The notes below the pieces were generated by a model. That model searched no databases, was not told where the DNA came from, and saw only the letters and a list, made by a program, of their open reading frames with translations. The position numbers were made by a program, and so were the translations under genes. From a bacterium (lineage in GTDB: Bacteria > Bacteroidota > Ignavibacteria > Kapaibacteriales > UBA7675), in contig JAUIKM010000034.1 in assembly GCA_030430495.1 (NCBI GenBank), positions 1-64,000 on the forward strand: 64,000 nt of DNA, given 5' to 3'. Each line of letters opens with the position of its first letter. Position 1 is the stretch's first letter. Below are positions 36,754 through 45,011 of the stretch, in pieces.

Positions 36754-37980
36754 TCAGACCGGGATGACCTCGACGAGTTCGCCTTCAGTTATGCGCGCAC
36801 CGGCCGGCAGCAGCACGATGCCCGTCGCCTCGCTGACGCCGCTCAACATATGCGAACCCTGCTGCCGCAGCGCTTCCACACCAACAAGGCCATTGATTTC
36901 GCGCTGCGCCACGCGCATGAAAACCGCGCGACGCCCGGGATTGTGCAGGTCCTGTAAAACCGGAAACGACCGCGCGGCCGGAAGCGCCTTCCCGGCCGCA
37001 TGCAGCAGCAGGGGCCTGACGTACACGCTGAAACAGACATGCGCCGAAACCGGGTTGCCCGGCAGGCCGAACAAGAGCGTCGAGCCCCGCCGCGCAAACA
37101 ACAGAGGTTTGCCCGGCTTCTGATCGACGCGCCAGAAAATTGTCTCAAATCCGGCGGCCGCCGCACAGCTGCGCACCAGGTCGTGCGGGCCGACGGAAAC
37201 GCCGCCCGAAAACAGAATCAGATCGACTCCTGCCCCGAGCGCCTCGTCCAGCGCGGCGGCGTGCTCTTCCATCGTGTCCCCGGCCAGAAACTGTTTAACC
37301 GTCTCGCCCGAGGCTTCCGTTACAAGCGCGCGCAGCATCGGCCCGTTTGAATCTCGCAGCGCGCCCGGCGGCAGCGCGCCGGCCTGCCAGTGCGGCCGCA
37401 GCTCGGAACCGGTGATAATGATCGCCGCGCGCAGACGCCGGAAGGCCGCCGTCAACGCGTGCCCCTGGCCCGTCAGCACGCCGATGCGCGCCGCGTTGAT
37501 TGTCACGCCGCGACGCAGCAGTTCCACGCCGGCTGTAAACTCCTCGCCGCGCAGGCGGATATTTGCACCGCGTTTGCGGACGCGCAGGACGTACACCACT
37601 TCACCCTCGGCGCGACAGTCTTCCTGCGGAATCACCGTGTCGTATCCCGCCGGCGTCGGCGCGCCCGTGCTGATGCGCACAGCCGTATCGGCGGCGGACC
37701 GCCCCTCGTAGGGCGTCCCGGCGCGGCTCTCGCCGACCTGGCGAAGCGCGACCGATTCCGGCGCAGAGTCTTCGCCTGGATCGTCTACGAGAACGGCCAC
37801 GTCGTCCCAGCGCACGCACCAGCCGTCCATGGCGCTGTTGTCAAAGCGCGGCGAATCCTCGCGCGCCGGCACGTCTTCCGCCAGAACGCACCCATGCGCC
37901 GCTTCCGCCGCCAGCAGCACCGCCTGCGGCGCGGGGTAGTTGGCCCTCACCAGTTCGAGCGCCGTCGCCACGTCAATCAA
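36754..37980 (-). CDS. moeA: Molybdopterin molybdenumtransferase
   Basis: 408 aa from a TTG at 37980 (reads LIDVATALELV), preferred because GGGAGG lies 7 nt upstream and MoeA proteins start here; another TTG at 38010 has no SD. Motifs: PRFDNSAMDGWCVRW, DTAVRISTGAPTPAGYDTVIPQEDC, IITGSEL, LFSGGVSVGPHDLV, QKPGKPLLF and FGLPGNPVSAHVCF. It inserts molybdate into adenylylated molybdopterin. It overlaps the end of the phzF frame by 8 bp. Confidence 0.94.
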   Translation of the reverse strand: MIDVATALELVRANYPAPQAVLLAAEAAHGCVLAEDVPAREDSPRFDNSAMDGWCVRWDDVAVLVDDPGEDSAPESVALRQVGESRAGTPYEGRSAADTAVRISTGAPTPAGYDTVIPQEDCRAEGEVVYVLRVRKRGANIRLRGEEFTAGVELLRRGVTINAARIGVLTGQGHALTAAFRRLRAAIIITGSELRPHWQAGALPPGALRDSNGPMLRALVTEASGETVKQFLAGDTMEEHAAALDEALGAGVDLILFSGGVSVGPHDLVRSCAAAAGFETIFWRVDQKPGKPLLFARRGSTLLFGLPGNPVSAHVCFSVYVRPLLLHAAGKALPAARSFPVLQDLHNPGRRAVFMRVAQREINGLVGVEALRQQGSHMLSGVSEATGIVLLPAGARITEGELVEVIPV

Positions 37981-38820
37981 GGGAAAACCTCCCGAATGTA
38001 TCGGCCTCAAGCGTGCCGCGCAGAAAGGTGCGCGCGCGGCCGGCTATGCACACCCGCTCCCCGTCGACGCGCACGTGCAGCTCGCCGCCGCGCTCCGAAA
38101 TCTGACGCGCCGTCATCTCCGTCTTGCCGAGGCGCGCCGCCCAGTAGGGCGCGAGAATGCACTGCGCCGAGCCCGTCACCGGGTCCTCGTCGATACCCAC
38201 CGAAGGCGCAAACAAACGCACGACGTAGTCGCACGCCGCGCCGGAACGCGGATCATTGCCCGCCGCCGTCACGCACACCGCGCGCGGGTAATAGCCGGAT
38301 AACTTTTGCATGTCGGGTTTGAGCGAGAGCACGGTCGCGGGTGAGTCAAACAGCGCAAGGTTGTAGCTCAGATGATCGTAAAATTCCAGTGGACGAGCGC
38401 CCAGCACGGAATCCAGTCCCTCAGGCAGTTCGGCTTTTGTCGGCGCAAACGCCGGAAAATCCAGCTCCAGGCGGCCGTCTTCCAGCGCCGTCACGGTCAA
38501 CTCGCCGCCGCGGCTCCGGAAGCGCAGGTGCGGCATCGTCATGCCGTGCATCGTTCGCAGCACGTGCGCCGTCGCCAGCGTGGCGTGACCGCACAGGTCC
38601 ACCTCGGTTTCCGGCGTAAACCAGCGCAGCCGCCACGGCTCCGCGTTCAGTTCCACAAAAGCGGTTTCCGACTAAACTCGGCGGCAATGGACTGCATCTG
38701 CTCCTCGCTCAGTTCCTGTTTAAGCACACAGACGGCGGCCGGGTTGCCGGCCAGACCTTCGCCGACAAACGCATCGACGATCGCGGCGGGAATGAGGGCG
38801 CTGCCCTTGGCGGATGCCAT
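37973..38820 (-). pseudogene. PhzF/DapF-fold isomerase-family protein, single frameshift near 38672
   Basis: The downstream frame (37973-38656 and a few codons upstream) gives SETAFVELNAEPWRLRWFTP, DLCGHATLATAHV and DEDPVTGSAQC, the PhzF core. The upstream frame from an ATG at 38820 (MASAKGSALIPAAIVDAFVG, GNPAAVCVLKQEL, MQSIAAEF) is the PhzF N-terminus but stops shortly after. The join EF|SETAF needs one base added or two removed at 38672-38673; in the downstream frame a TAG sits there. The ATG overlaps the moaCB TAA (TAATG). It is either a real broken gene or a single-base sequencing error. Function of an intact protein: isomerase-like, substrate unknown. Confidence 0.82.
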
Positions 38821-39776
38821 TATTTCTCTCCCTGATTTTCTTGTTTGTCATTGTGTTTAATGCCGGAACTGTGGCCCAGGTCGTGCATCATCGGAATGGC
38901 GTGCAACAAACCGGGAAACAGCGCCCGCACGCTTTCGGCCGCACCGGCCGTGCTGCCGGGCAGCGAGACGATCAAGGTGCGGCCGCGCAAGCCGCTGAGC
39001 TGACGCGAAAGCATGGCAAACGGCGTGCGGTCAAATCCGTAGCTGCGCATCTGCTCGGTTATTCCCGGTGCGGTTCTGTCGATCACCTGTGAAATCGCTT
39101 CCGGTGTGACGTCGCGCGCGCCGAAACCCGTGCCGCCGGCCGTAAAGATAAAATCCATCGAGTGATCGTCGGCCAGCTCGCGGAGTCTGCCGGCAATCTG
39201 GGCGGCCTCGTCCGGCAGTATATCGTACGTGGCGACGTCGACGCCCTGTTTAACAAGGAATTCACTGACGGCGCGGCCGGCTTTGTCCTGGCGCGTCCCG
39301 GCATGCGTCGAGTCGGAGATCACCAGCACGGCGGCGCGCGGCGCGCTGTGAAAACGATCGGCAAAGTCGCTCTTGCCGCCGCGTTTCTCTACGAGGCGGC
39401 TGGCGCCGATTGTTAAATTCTCGTCCAGCGGTTTTAACATGTCGTACATGTTGAGCGCGGCGGCCTGCACCGCCGTCATGGCTTCCATCTCGACGCCGGT
39501 TTTCCAGACGGCGCGCACGGTTGCTTCTATGCGAATCTCCGTCTCGCCGAGTTCAAAACTCAGGTCGACGTAGTCCAGCGGCATCGGGTGGCAGAAGGTG
39601 ATCCAGTCCGATGTGCGTTTGGCGGCCTGAATGCCGGCGGCGCGCGCCGTGGCGCGCACGTCGCCCTTGGGCACCGTGCCGTTTTTAACGCGTTCAATCA
39701 CCGCCGCCGCGGCGATAATACTGCCCTGCGCCACCGCCGTGCGCAGGCTCGATTTTTTATGTGAGATGTCGATCAT
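38820..39776 (-). CDS. moaCB: Bifunctional MoaC-MoaB/MogA fusion (Moco biosynthesis)
   Basis: 318 aa. Residues 1-~145 are MoaC (cyclic pyranopterin monophosphate synthase: MIDISHKKSSLRTA, WITFCHPMPLDYVDLSF, KTGVEMEAMTAVQAAALNMYD). Residues ~155-305 are a MoaB/MogA-type molybdopterin adenylyltransferase (AAVLVISDSTHAGTRQDKAG, FIFTAGGTGFGARDVTPEA, GRTLIVSLPGS). The first step after MoaA and the adenylylation before MoeA are thus in one chain. The fusion is known from Bacteroidota. The stop overlaps the phzF ATG. Confidence 0.95.
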   Translation of the reverse strand: MIDISHKKSSLRTAVAQGSIIAAAAVIERVKNGTVPKGDVRATARAAGIQAAKRTSDWITFCHPMPLDYVDLSFELGETEIRIEATVRAVWKTGVEMEAMTAVQAAALNMYDMLKPLDENLTIGASRLVEKRGGKSDFADRFHSAPRAAVLVISDSTHAGTRQDKAGRAVSEFLVKQGVDVATYDILPDEAAQIAGRLRELADDHSMDFIFTAGGTGFGARDVTPEAISQVIDRTAPGITEQMRSYGFDRTPFAMLSRQLSGLRGRTLIVSLPGSTAGAAESVRALFPGLLHAIPMMHDLGHSSGIKHNDKQENQGEK

Positions 39777-39813
39777 CTTTTATCCTCGTGTTTAACCGCG
39801 CCGCAAAGGCGGC

Positions 39814-41097
39814 TCAGTTGTGCGTTTTGCCGCGCGCACCGCTGAATCTGGCGTGCAGGAAGAGCAGCAGGCCGCCCGCCGCCAGCGCAATCATCAGGTT
39901 TTTGGTCAGCAGGCTCAGCAGACCGATTAGACAGGCGACAAATATTTCGAACTTCGAGTCCAGGCGTCGCACAAAGGCGATCATACGCGCCGCGTCGAAC
40001 AGCAGCAGCGCCGCCAGTAAAACAACCGGAATCGCCAGCAGCGCCGCGCGCAGCGGGTCCACCAGCGCCGTCACGACAAAAATTGCGCCGATAATTATCG
40101 CCGCGCCGCCCGTGCGCGCGCCGAACTGCGCGTGGGCCGCCATGCCTCCCGCTCCGTGACAAACAGGAAAACCGCCCAGAAAACCAATCCCGATATTTAC
40201 CAGTCCGATCGACTGCGCCAGCGTCGTCGGGTTGACGCGCCCGCAGCGCTCAGGCCAAAGATCGTGCGCCGTTTCGTCCGCCGCGTAGACGGCGTTGCCC
40301 AGCGTCAGCGGCAGTTGCGTGACGATGAGCAGCAGGACGGCTTCAAACGTCTGCGCCGCACGCCAACTGAAAAGTTGCATCATCTCAACGATGCTGCCCG
40401 TCAGCTCGTCCGTCAGTCGTTCCAACGATGTCGTCGGGCCGCCGAACGCATTTATTCCGCTCTGCCCCAGGGGCAGCTCCGCGCCGTTCATCAAGGCGAT
40501 AATCATCGCGCCGCCGATCAGAATCGGCGTCAGTTTAAATCCGCGTTTAAACTGCACATACCAGATCAGCAGAACGATCGCGGGCAGCAGCGCTGTGTTT
40601 AACCACCAGTTCGGCGGCTCGCTCTGCAGCAGCCAGCCATTTTCGTGCGCCAGGTCCCAGGCTTTGACGGCCAGCAGCAGGCCAATGCCGAGCTGAACGC
40701 CGCGGATTAACGCCGGACGCATGAGTCTGTTTAATCGCCCGATCAATCCGCTGCGCACCAGCAGGACAAACAGCAGGCCGTAGATCATGGCCGCCGCGGC
40801 CAGAACCACGGGCATGTATTCATTCACCAAGGTCAACACGGCCATCGCCTTGAGCGGCTGCACGGAAATCGGAACGCGAAACCACAATCCAACTCCGATG
40901 TAAACAAGTCCCCAGAGCAGAAGCACCTGCGCCGCAAAAAAGCCGCTCGTCATCGCCAGCGCCGCCAGGATCGGCAGGCTCACGCCCAGATCGCCGAATG
41001 CGCCGCTCCACTCGCCCCAGCCAAAGCTGTTGCGCGGCAGATTTTGTTTAACTTCGCGCCGAGCGCCGGCTTTGTATGTTTGTGGAAACCACTTCAC
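39814..41097 (-). CDS. MOT1-type molybdate (sulfate) transporter
   Basis: 427 aa, about ten TM helices. Both MOT1 hallmarks are present: WSGAFGDLGVSLPIL (~30-44) and FPVCHGAGGMAAHAQFGARTGGAA (~310-335), with no STAS domain. MOT1 proteins are high-affinity molybdate importers in plants and algae, with bacterial homologues. The position inside a Moco cluster supports molybdate as substrate. GTG start at 41097 lies one base after the moaA TGA, so translation is probably coupled. No modABC genes in the window. Confidence 0.88.
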   Translation of the reverse strand: MKWFPQTYKAGARREVKQNLPRNSFGWGEWSGAFGDLGVSLPILAALAMTSGFFAAQVLLLWGLVYIGVGLWFRVPISVQPLKAMAVLTLVNEYMPVVLAAAAMIYGLLFVLLVRSGLIGRLNRLMRPALIRGVQLGIGLLLAVKAWDLAHENGWLLQSEPPNWWLNTALLPAIVLLIWYVQFKRGFKLTPILIGGAMIIALMNGAELPLGQSGINAFGGPTTSLERLTDELTGSIVEMMQLFSWRAAQTFEAVLLLIVTQLPLTLGNAVYAADETAHDLWPERCGRVNPTTLAQSIGLVNIGIGFLGGFPVCHGAGGMAAHAQFGARTGGAAIIIGAIFVVTALVDPLRAALLAIPVVLLAALLLFDAARMIAFVRRLDSKFEIFVACLIGLLSLLTKNLMIALAAGGLLLFLHARFSGARGKTHN

Positions 41098-41098
41098 A

Positions 41099-42145
41099 TC
41101 AACCGCCGATAATACTCATGGATTCGTTTTCGCTGCGCGCCTTCAGCGCCGCTTCCGCCGCAAAACCGTCGCGCGCCTTGCCGGCGACCGTACGGCGCAG
41201 CAACGCTTTCAACTCCTCTTCACCGCCGCCGGAACGCAGAGTCTGTTTAACATCGCCGGCGTAGGCGCCGTAGAGACAGGATTTAATCCGGCCGCGCGCC
41301 GTAATCCGCAGCCGGTTGCAGCTGCCGCAAAAGGTGCGGCTGAAACCGGCGATAATCCCCAGGCGACCGCGGAAACCCGGCACGCCGAAACGCTCAACCG
41401 TCGCGTTCGCGGCGCGCCCCAGCGATTCAATGTTGGGGAAGTGACGCCGCAATTCAGCCAGAATGTCCCTGTGATCCCAGTGAGGTTCGGCTGCGTCGCG
41501 CGCGCCGCCGTCAAAAGGCATTTTTTCCAGAAAGCGCACTTCAAGGTCGTGGTCGCGCGCCTGCAGCGCCAGGTCGGCAAGTTCGTCCGTGTTGAGCCCG
41601 GCTTGCACCACCACGTTGATCTTGAGGCGCAACCGCGTGCCTTTCAACATGTCGAGCGCGCGCATCGCCGCGCCGAACTGGTCGCGCCGCGTCAGCGCGT
41701 GATAACGCTCGGCGCGCAGAGTGTCGATACTCAGGTTGATGCCGTCCAGATGCGGAACAATGTCGTCGAACATCGGCGGCAGCAGCACGCCGTTGGTGGT
41801 CAGGTGCACTTCGTCTAATCCCGCGCCGCCTGCGCGCATGGCGCTGATGGACTGAAGCAGTTCGGGGAATCCGCGGCGCACAAGCGGTTCGCCGCCGGTC
41901 AGGCGCAACCGGCGAACGCCGCAGTCCAACGCGGCGCGCAGCAGAACGTCGATTTCTTCCAGACTGAGCAACTCGGCATGCGGCACGTGCGGCACGCCCG
42001 CCGCGGGCATGCAGTAGCTGCAACGCAGATTGCAGTATTCGGTGACGGACAGGCGCAGATAGTCGATACGCCGGCCGAAAGCATCGACCAGCACCGACCG
42101 TGCGCCCGCGTCGTTCTGACGTGGGACGGTGCTTGCAGCGACCAT
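41099..42145 (-). CDS. moaA: GTP 3',8-cyclase
   Basis: 348 aa from the ATG at 42145 (MVAASTVPRQ), preceded by AGGAG; the longer frame is Arg-rich junk. Radical-SAM cluster C38-x3-C42-x2-C45 (TEYCNLRCSYCMP), GGEPL, and C-terminal second cluster TFCGSCNRLRITARGRIKSCLYG; the chain ends in Gly-Gly (MSIIGG), needed for activity in MoaA. First step of Moco biosynthesis. Confidence 0.95.
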   Translation of the reverse strand: MVAASTVPRQNDAGARSVLVDAFGRRIDYLRLSVTEYCNLRCSYCMPAAGVPHVPHAELLSLEEIDVLLRAALDCGVRRLRLTGGEPLVRRGFPELLQSISAMRAGGAGLDEVHLTTNGVLLPPMFDDIVPHLDGINLSIDTLRAERYHALTRRDQFGAAMRALDMLKGTRLRLKINVVVQAGLNTDELADLALQARDHDLEVRFLEKMPFDGGARDAAEPHWDHRDILAELRRHFPNIESLGRAANATVERFGVPGFRGRLGIIAGFSRTFCGSCNRLRITARGRIKSCLYGAYAGDVKQTLRSGGGEEELKALLRRTVAGKARDGFAAEAALKARSENESMSIIGG

Positions 42146-42358
42146 CGTAGGAGTACTCCTTTTCAATGTCGGAAGGCGACGCCGTTTCCCGCGACGCCCT
42201 GGCCGGATTAATTCCGGCGGCCGCACATCGTGCCGCGGGAGCGGGGTAGATGCAACGGCTCGGAGCCAAAAACTATGATCGGTATGTTCAGGCTGCGCCG
42301 CGCAATTGCGTCGACGCGATTCTCGCAGCCGCGAATCTAGTAAATTTGCGGCAGGCGT

Positions 42359-42967
42359 TCAGTCTATATTGTGTTCGCGCATGTAGGCTTTCACGCGCTC
42401 CAGGTCGTCCGGCGTGTTGACGTTCATGAACTCTTCCGCCGGTATGTGCGGCGCTATCTCGCGCAGGTCGACCACTTCCACGCCGCAGCGCTCCGCCAGA
42501 ACCTGCACTTTGAGCTGACCGGATCGCACGCCGGCTTCCAGGCAGTCGGCGCTGCGACGCGGCCAGAGGCAGATCAGATTCTCCAGACCCGCCGCTGAGC
42601 GGATAACAAGAGGGCCTTCCTTCCGGCGGCGTTTGTAGAGAAGCATAAGCACTTCAAAGCGCAGCAGCGGCACGTCCACGGGCAGGAACAGGACAAAAGG
42701 TCGCAGCGAGGCGTTCAGAATGGCGTGAATGCCGCCCGCCGGCCCCCGGTCGTCGTTTATGTCCGGCATGTGGTGGTTGACCTTGTCCACCGGATAGGGA
42801 TCTTCCGCCCCGACGGAAATCAGCACCTCGTCCGTCAACCGCAGGCCCAGATCGATGGCGCGCCGCAGCAGCGTGCGCCCCTTGAGTTCCACCAGGCCTT
42901 TGTCCCGGCCGAACCTGCGACTGTGGCCGCCGGCCAGAACGGAAACGGTAATGTCGCTGTAGCGCAT
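42359..42967 (-). CDS. mobA: Molybdenum cofactor guanylyltransferase
   Basis: 202 aa from the ATG at 42967 (MRYSDITVSV) with AGGGA upstream; the extra 42 codons of open frame are ignored. Nucleotidyltransferase motif LAGGHSRRFGRDKGLV, Mg-binding PVDVPLLRFEV and EFMNVNTPDDL. It converts Mo-MPT to the MGD form used by the DMSO-reductase-type molybdoenzyme encoded at 30-32 kb. 213 bp upstream of moaA. Confidence 0.93.
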   Translation of the reverse strand: MRYSDITVSVLAGGHSRRFGRDKGLVELKGRTLLRRAIDLGLRLTDEVLISVGAEDPYPVDKVNHHMPDINDDRGPAGGIHAILNASLRPFVLFLPVDVPLLRFEVLMLLYKRRRKEGPLVIRSAAGLENLICLWPRRSADCLEAGVRSGQLKVQVLAERCGVEVVDLREIAPHIPAEEFMNVNTPDDLERVKAYMREHNID

Positions 42968-43037
42968 GTGTTTTCCCTGCCGCAATTGATCGGGTGGTTT
43001 CGGCTTGCCGACGGACCGCGCCGCTTTAAAATGTGAC

Positions 43038-43064
43038 GGGCCCGCTTGCGGTGCAAACGGACCC
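43038..43064 (-). terminator. Possible terminator after the cytochrome c gene
   Basis: Minus-strand hairpin GGGTCCG/CGGGCCC (7 bp, one wobble, 13-nt loop) followed by GTCACATTTT. 86 bp after the stop at 43150. The U-tract is weak. Confidence 0.4.
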
Positions 43065-43149
43065 GAGACAGCTTTGGAATCAGGGCGACGCATGGGCTCT
43101 TGCCTGCCGCTCCATCGACCTGTTCCGACTGGAGTTTGATTTGATGTCT

Positions 43150-43641
43150 TTACTTCTTCTTGCGTTTGGAACCGGAGGAAGAAGCCGCTTTCGGCGGACC
43201 TTCGGCGCGCAGCGTCGCAACTTCTTTTTCGGACACGACCGGACCGCGATTGCCGAAGCTGTTGTACACGTAGGTCAGCACGGCCGCGATGTCTTTGTCG
43301 CCGTATTTTTCCGGGACCTTGGGCATGACGCCGTTAAACTTCTTGCCATTGACGGTAATTTCGCCTTCCAGACCAAACAGCAGGTTGCGGATATTGCCTT
43401 TGCGATCTTTTTTCAGGAAGTCGGACTTGGCCAGCGGCGGGTACACGCCCGGCGTTCCTTCGCCATTTTTCTGGTGGCAGGTAACGCAGTATTCGTCGTA
43501 GACTTTCTTGCCGAGGGTCATCATCTCGGTTTTACTTGCCATTGGCGAGGCGTTGAGGGTATCGACATGGCTCATGGAGAAAACGAGGCCGCCAAAAATC
43601 AGGCAGCTTGCTATACCGTACACGATCCGATTGGCTTTCAT
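43150..43641 (-). CDS. Exported monohaem cytochrome c
   Basis: 163 aa from the ATG at 43641 (MKANRIVYGI) with AAAGGAA upstream. Signal or anchor (~5-25), haem site CVTCH (C52, C55, H56) in YDEYCVTCHQKNGEGTPG, and Met ligand in FNGVMPKVPEKYGD; ends in a basic tail (GSKRKKK). The class-I cytochrome fold with GVYPPLAKSDFL resembles electron carriers that feed cbb3 oxidases or nitrite/NO reductases. An FNR-like box ~142 bp upstream and the nearby cbb3 cluster favour a microaerobic donor role (inference). Confidence 0.9.
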   Translation of the reverse strand: MKANRIVYGIASCLIFGGLVFSMSHVDTLNASPMASKTEMMTLGKKVYDEYCVTCHQKNGEGTPGVYPPLAKSDFLKKDRKGNIRNLLFGLEGEITVNGKKFNGVMPKVPEKYGDKDIAAVLTYVYNSFGNRGPVVSEKEVATLRAEGPPKAASSSGSKRKKK

Positions 43642-43782
43642 GGCATTAAATTCCTTTCCACTGTGTTCAAGCGCGCCCGTCCGGGAAATCGTCAGGCGCA
43701 GCTCAATGACGTTCGCCTCAAATAACGATACAAAAATACGGCTCAAAACACGCGGCGTATATGATGCTGCTCAGCCTGAATC

Positions 43783-43796
43783 CTGATTTTTATCAT
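43783..43796. promoter_or_regulatory. FNR-like box upstream of the cytochrome c gene
   Basis: CTGAT-TTTT-ATCAT matches TTGAT-N4-ATCAA at 8 of 10 positions. It lies ~142 bp before the start codon of the exported cytochrome c. Two Crp/Fnr genes are adjacent. Confidence 0.5.
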
Positions 43797-43970
43797 GTAT
43801 TGAATCACACTCGCCGGCACAGCTCCCCGCGCTCGATTTACGGGGCCGCATCGCTTCTTCACACGTCGTAGTACACGCAGAATTTTCCCTGAGCGCTTGC
43901 CCTGCGGGCGCTTTTCTGACTTTTTTGTTTGTCGGCGGGTTTGACGTCAAACACAGGGGCATCCGGAGTT

Positions 43971-44094
43971 GAGCTGTGCGGTGCTTTGGGCTCACAGCAC
44001 GTACGTAGTTTTACGTATTTTCACGCGCGAACGTCAGTTTCCCGGTTTCTGGCACGCAAGATTTTTGAGCGTGAGCCCTTAGGGCACACAGCTC
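43971..44094. repeat. Small element with imperfect terminal inverted repeats
   Basis: Left end GAGCTGTG-N9-GGGCTCAC (43971-43995) and right end, read on the other strand, GAGCTGTG-N8-GGGCTCAC. Two exact 8-mers pair across ~70 bp. Resembles a small palindromic repeat or MITE-like sequence; no second copy was found in the window. Confidence 0.45.
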
Positions 44095-44180
44095 CGACGT
44101 AGTCCAGGCTTCAAAACACCAACAACTCAATCTCCGACGCCGCAAGCGAGGTCAGGCAGTGCAATAATTACAGGAGGGGT

Positions 44181-44861
44181 TTAATACTCGCCGGAGACGC
44201 GGCGCAGGCCGGATTCGTCCAGAACTTCAATTCCCACGTCGCTGCGTTTAATGAGGGAGCGGCGCTCAAAGTCGCGCAGCAGTTTAACGAGAGTGCCGTC
44301 GGCGCAGGTGGAAAGCGCACTGATATCGCTGACCGCCAGACGCGGCTCGACGGTGTAGTCGCTCAGGAGCGCTTTGCGCAGTTTTAACAGCGCCCAGGCG
44401 ACGCGGCGGCGCGCCGACTTGGTGGAGATGCTGACGAGTTTGGATTCGACGTCTTCGATGCTGCGGCTCAGCATGCCGAAAATTGTTAACTGCAGCGAAG
44501 GGTTCTGCTGTAAAAACTCTCTGAATTCTTCGCGTTCAATGCGCAGGGCATCAACCGGGCCGATGGCCACGGCGCCGCTCGAATACTGCGCAAACAACAT
44601 CACATCGCGAATGCCAAGGAACTCGCCGCGGTTGGACAGTCCCACGATGCACTCGCCGCCGCGGCAGCTGCGGATTTGTTTAACAACGCCGTTTTCCAGC
44701 AGATAGATGGCTTCGCCCGCATCGTTTTCGCGGTACAGCGCCGCACCGGGTTCAAAACGCACCGACTCGGAACCGTCCAGCAACAGAGTCAGCCCCTGGC
44801 GCAGGCGCGCCGCGTAGCTGAGTCCGTCTGTTAACGCCCTATGTTCGACAGCCATTGTCAT
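44181..44861 (-). CDS. Crp/Fnr-family transcriptional regulator (no FNR cysteines)
   Basis: 226 aa from the ATG at 44861 (MTMAVEHRAL). Cyclic-nucleotide-binding beta-barrel at ~25-125 (EPGAALYRENDAGEAIYLLENGVVKQI, GLSNRGEFLGIRDVML), dimer helix, and a C-terminal winged helix at ~160-220. The recognition helix (CADGTLVKLLRDFERR) lacks the E-x3-R pair of FNR and CRP, so its target half-site is probably not TGA. No N-terminal cysteine motif. A 10-bp inverted repeat lies 66 bp upstream of the start. Confidence 0.88.
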   Translation of the reverse strand: MTMAVEHRALTDGLSYAARLRQGLTLLLDGSESVRFEPGAALYRENDAGEAIYLLENGVVKQIRSCRGGECIVGLSNRGEFLGIRDVMLFAQYSSGAVAIGPVDALRIEREEFREFLQQNPSLQLTIFGMLSRSIEDVESKLVSISTKSARRRVAWALLKLRKALLSDYTVEPRLAVSDISALSTCADGTLVKLLRDFERRSLIKRSDVGIEVLDESGLRRVSGEY

Positions 44862-44926
44862 GATGCGGGTCGGCAAATGAATTCGTCTGGTTTGACGACA
44901 AAAATGCCGACAGCCGCCGCTTTAAA

Positions 44927-44953
44927 CAATGACAAATATCACGTTTGTCATTG
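44927..44953. promoter_or_regulatory. Perfect 10-bp inverted repeat between two Crp/Fnr genes
   Basis: CAATGACAAA, 7-nt spacer TATCACG, then TTTGTCATTG. Lies upstream of the 44181-44861 regulator and 59 bp after the stop of the 45012-45722 regulator. It could be an autoregulatory operator or a U-poor terminator. Confidence 0.5.
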
Positions 44954-45011
44954 ACGGCTTGCCCGGTCGCGTGGCGACAGAACTATCAATAAACACAGTA
45001 TTAACCGGCGA

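Larger units (their letters stand above)
43642..44180. other. 539-bp intergenic region with palindromes
   Basis: No gene supported. Contains an FNR-like box (43783-43796), a copy of the TTTTGTTTGTCGGCGGG motif (43920-43940), a 14-bp perfect palindrome GTTTGACGTCAAAC (43939-43952) and a 124-bp element with imperfect terminal inverted repeats (43971-44094). Confidence 0.6.

Noticed and set aside
38672-38690. Programmed -1 frameshifting to express the phzF product
   Set aside because: A -1 slip at TTT meets TAG at once, and later slips would lose the conserved SETAF motif; a single-base indel explains the data better.
42146-42358. Moco riboswitch upstream of moaA
   Set aside because: No convincing match to the conserved moco RNA core could be built by hand.
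43771-43995. 74-codon minus-strand frame
   Set aside because: Covers an FNR-like box and a palindrome; low-complexity translation.
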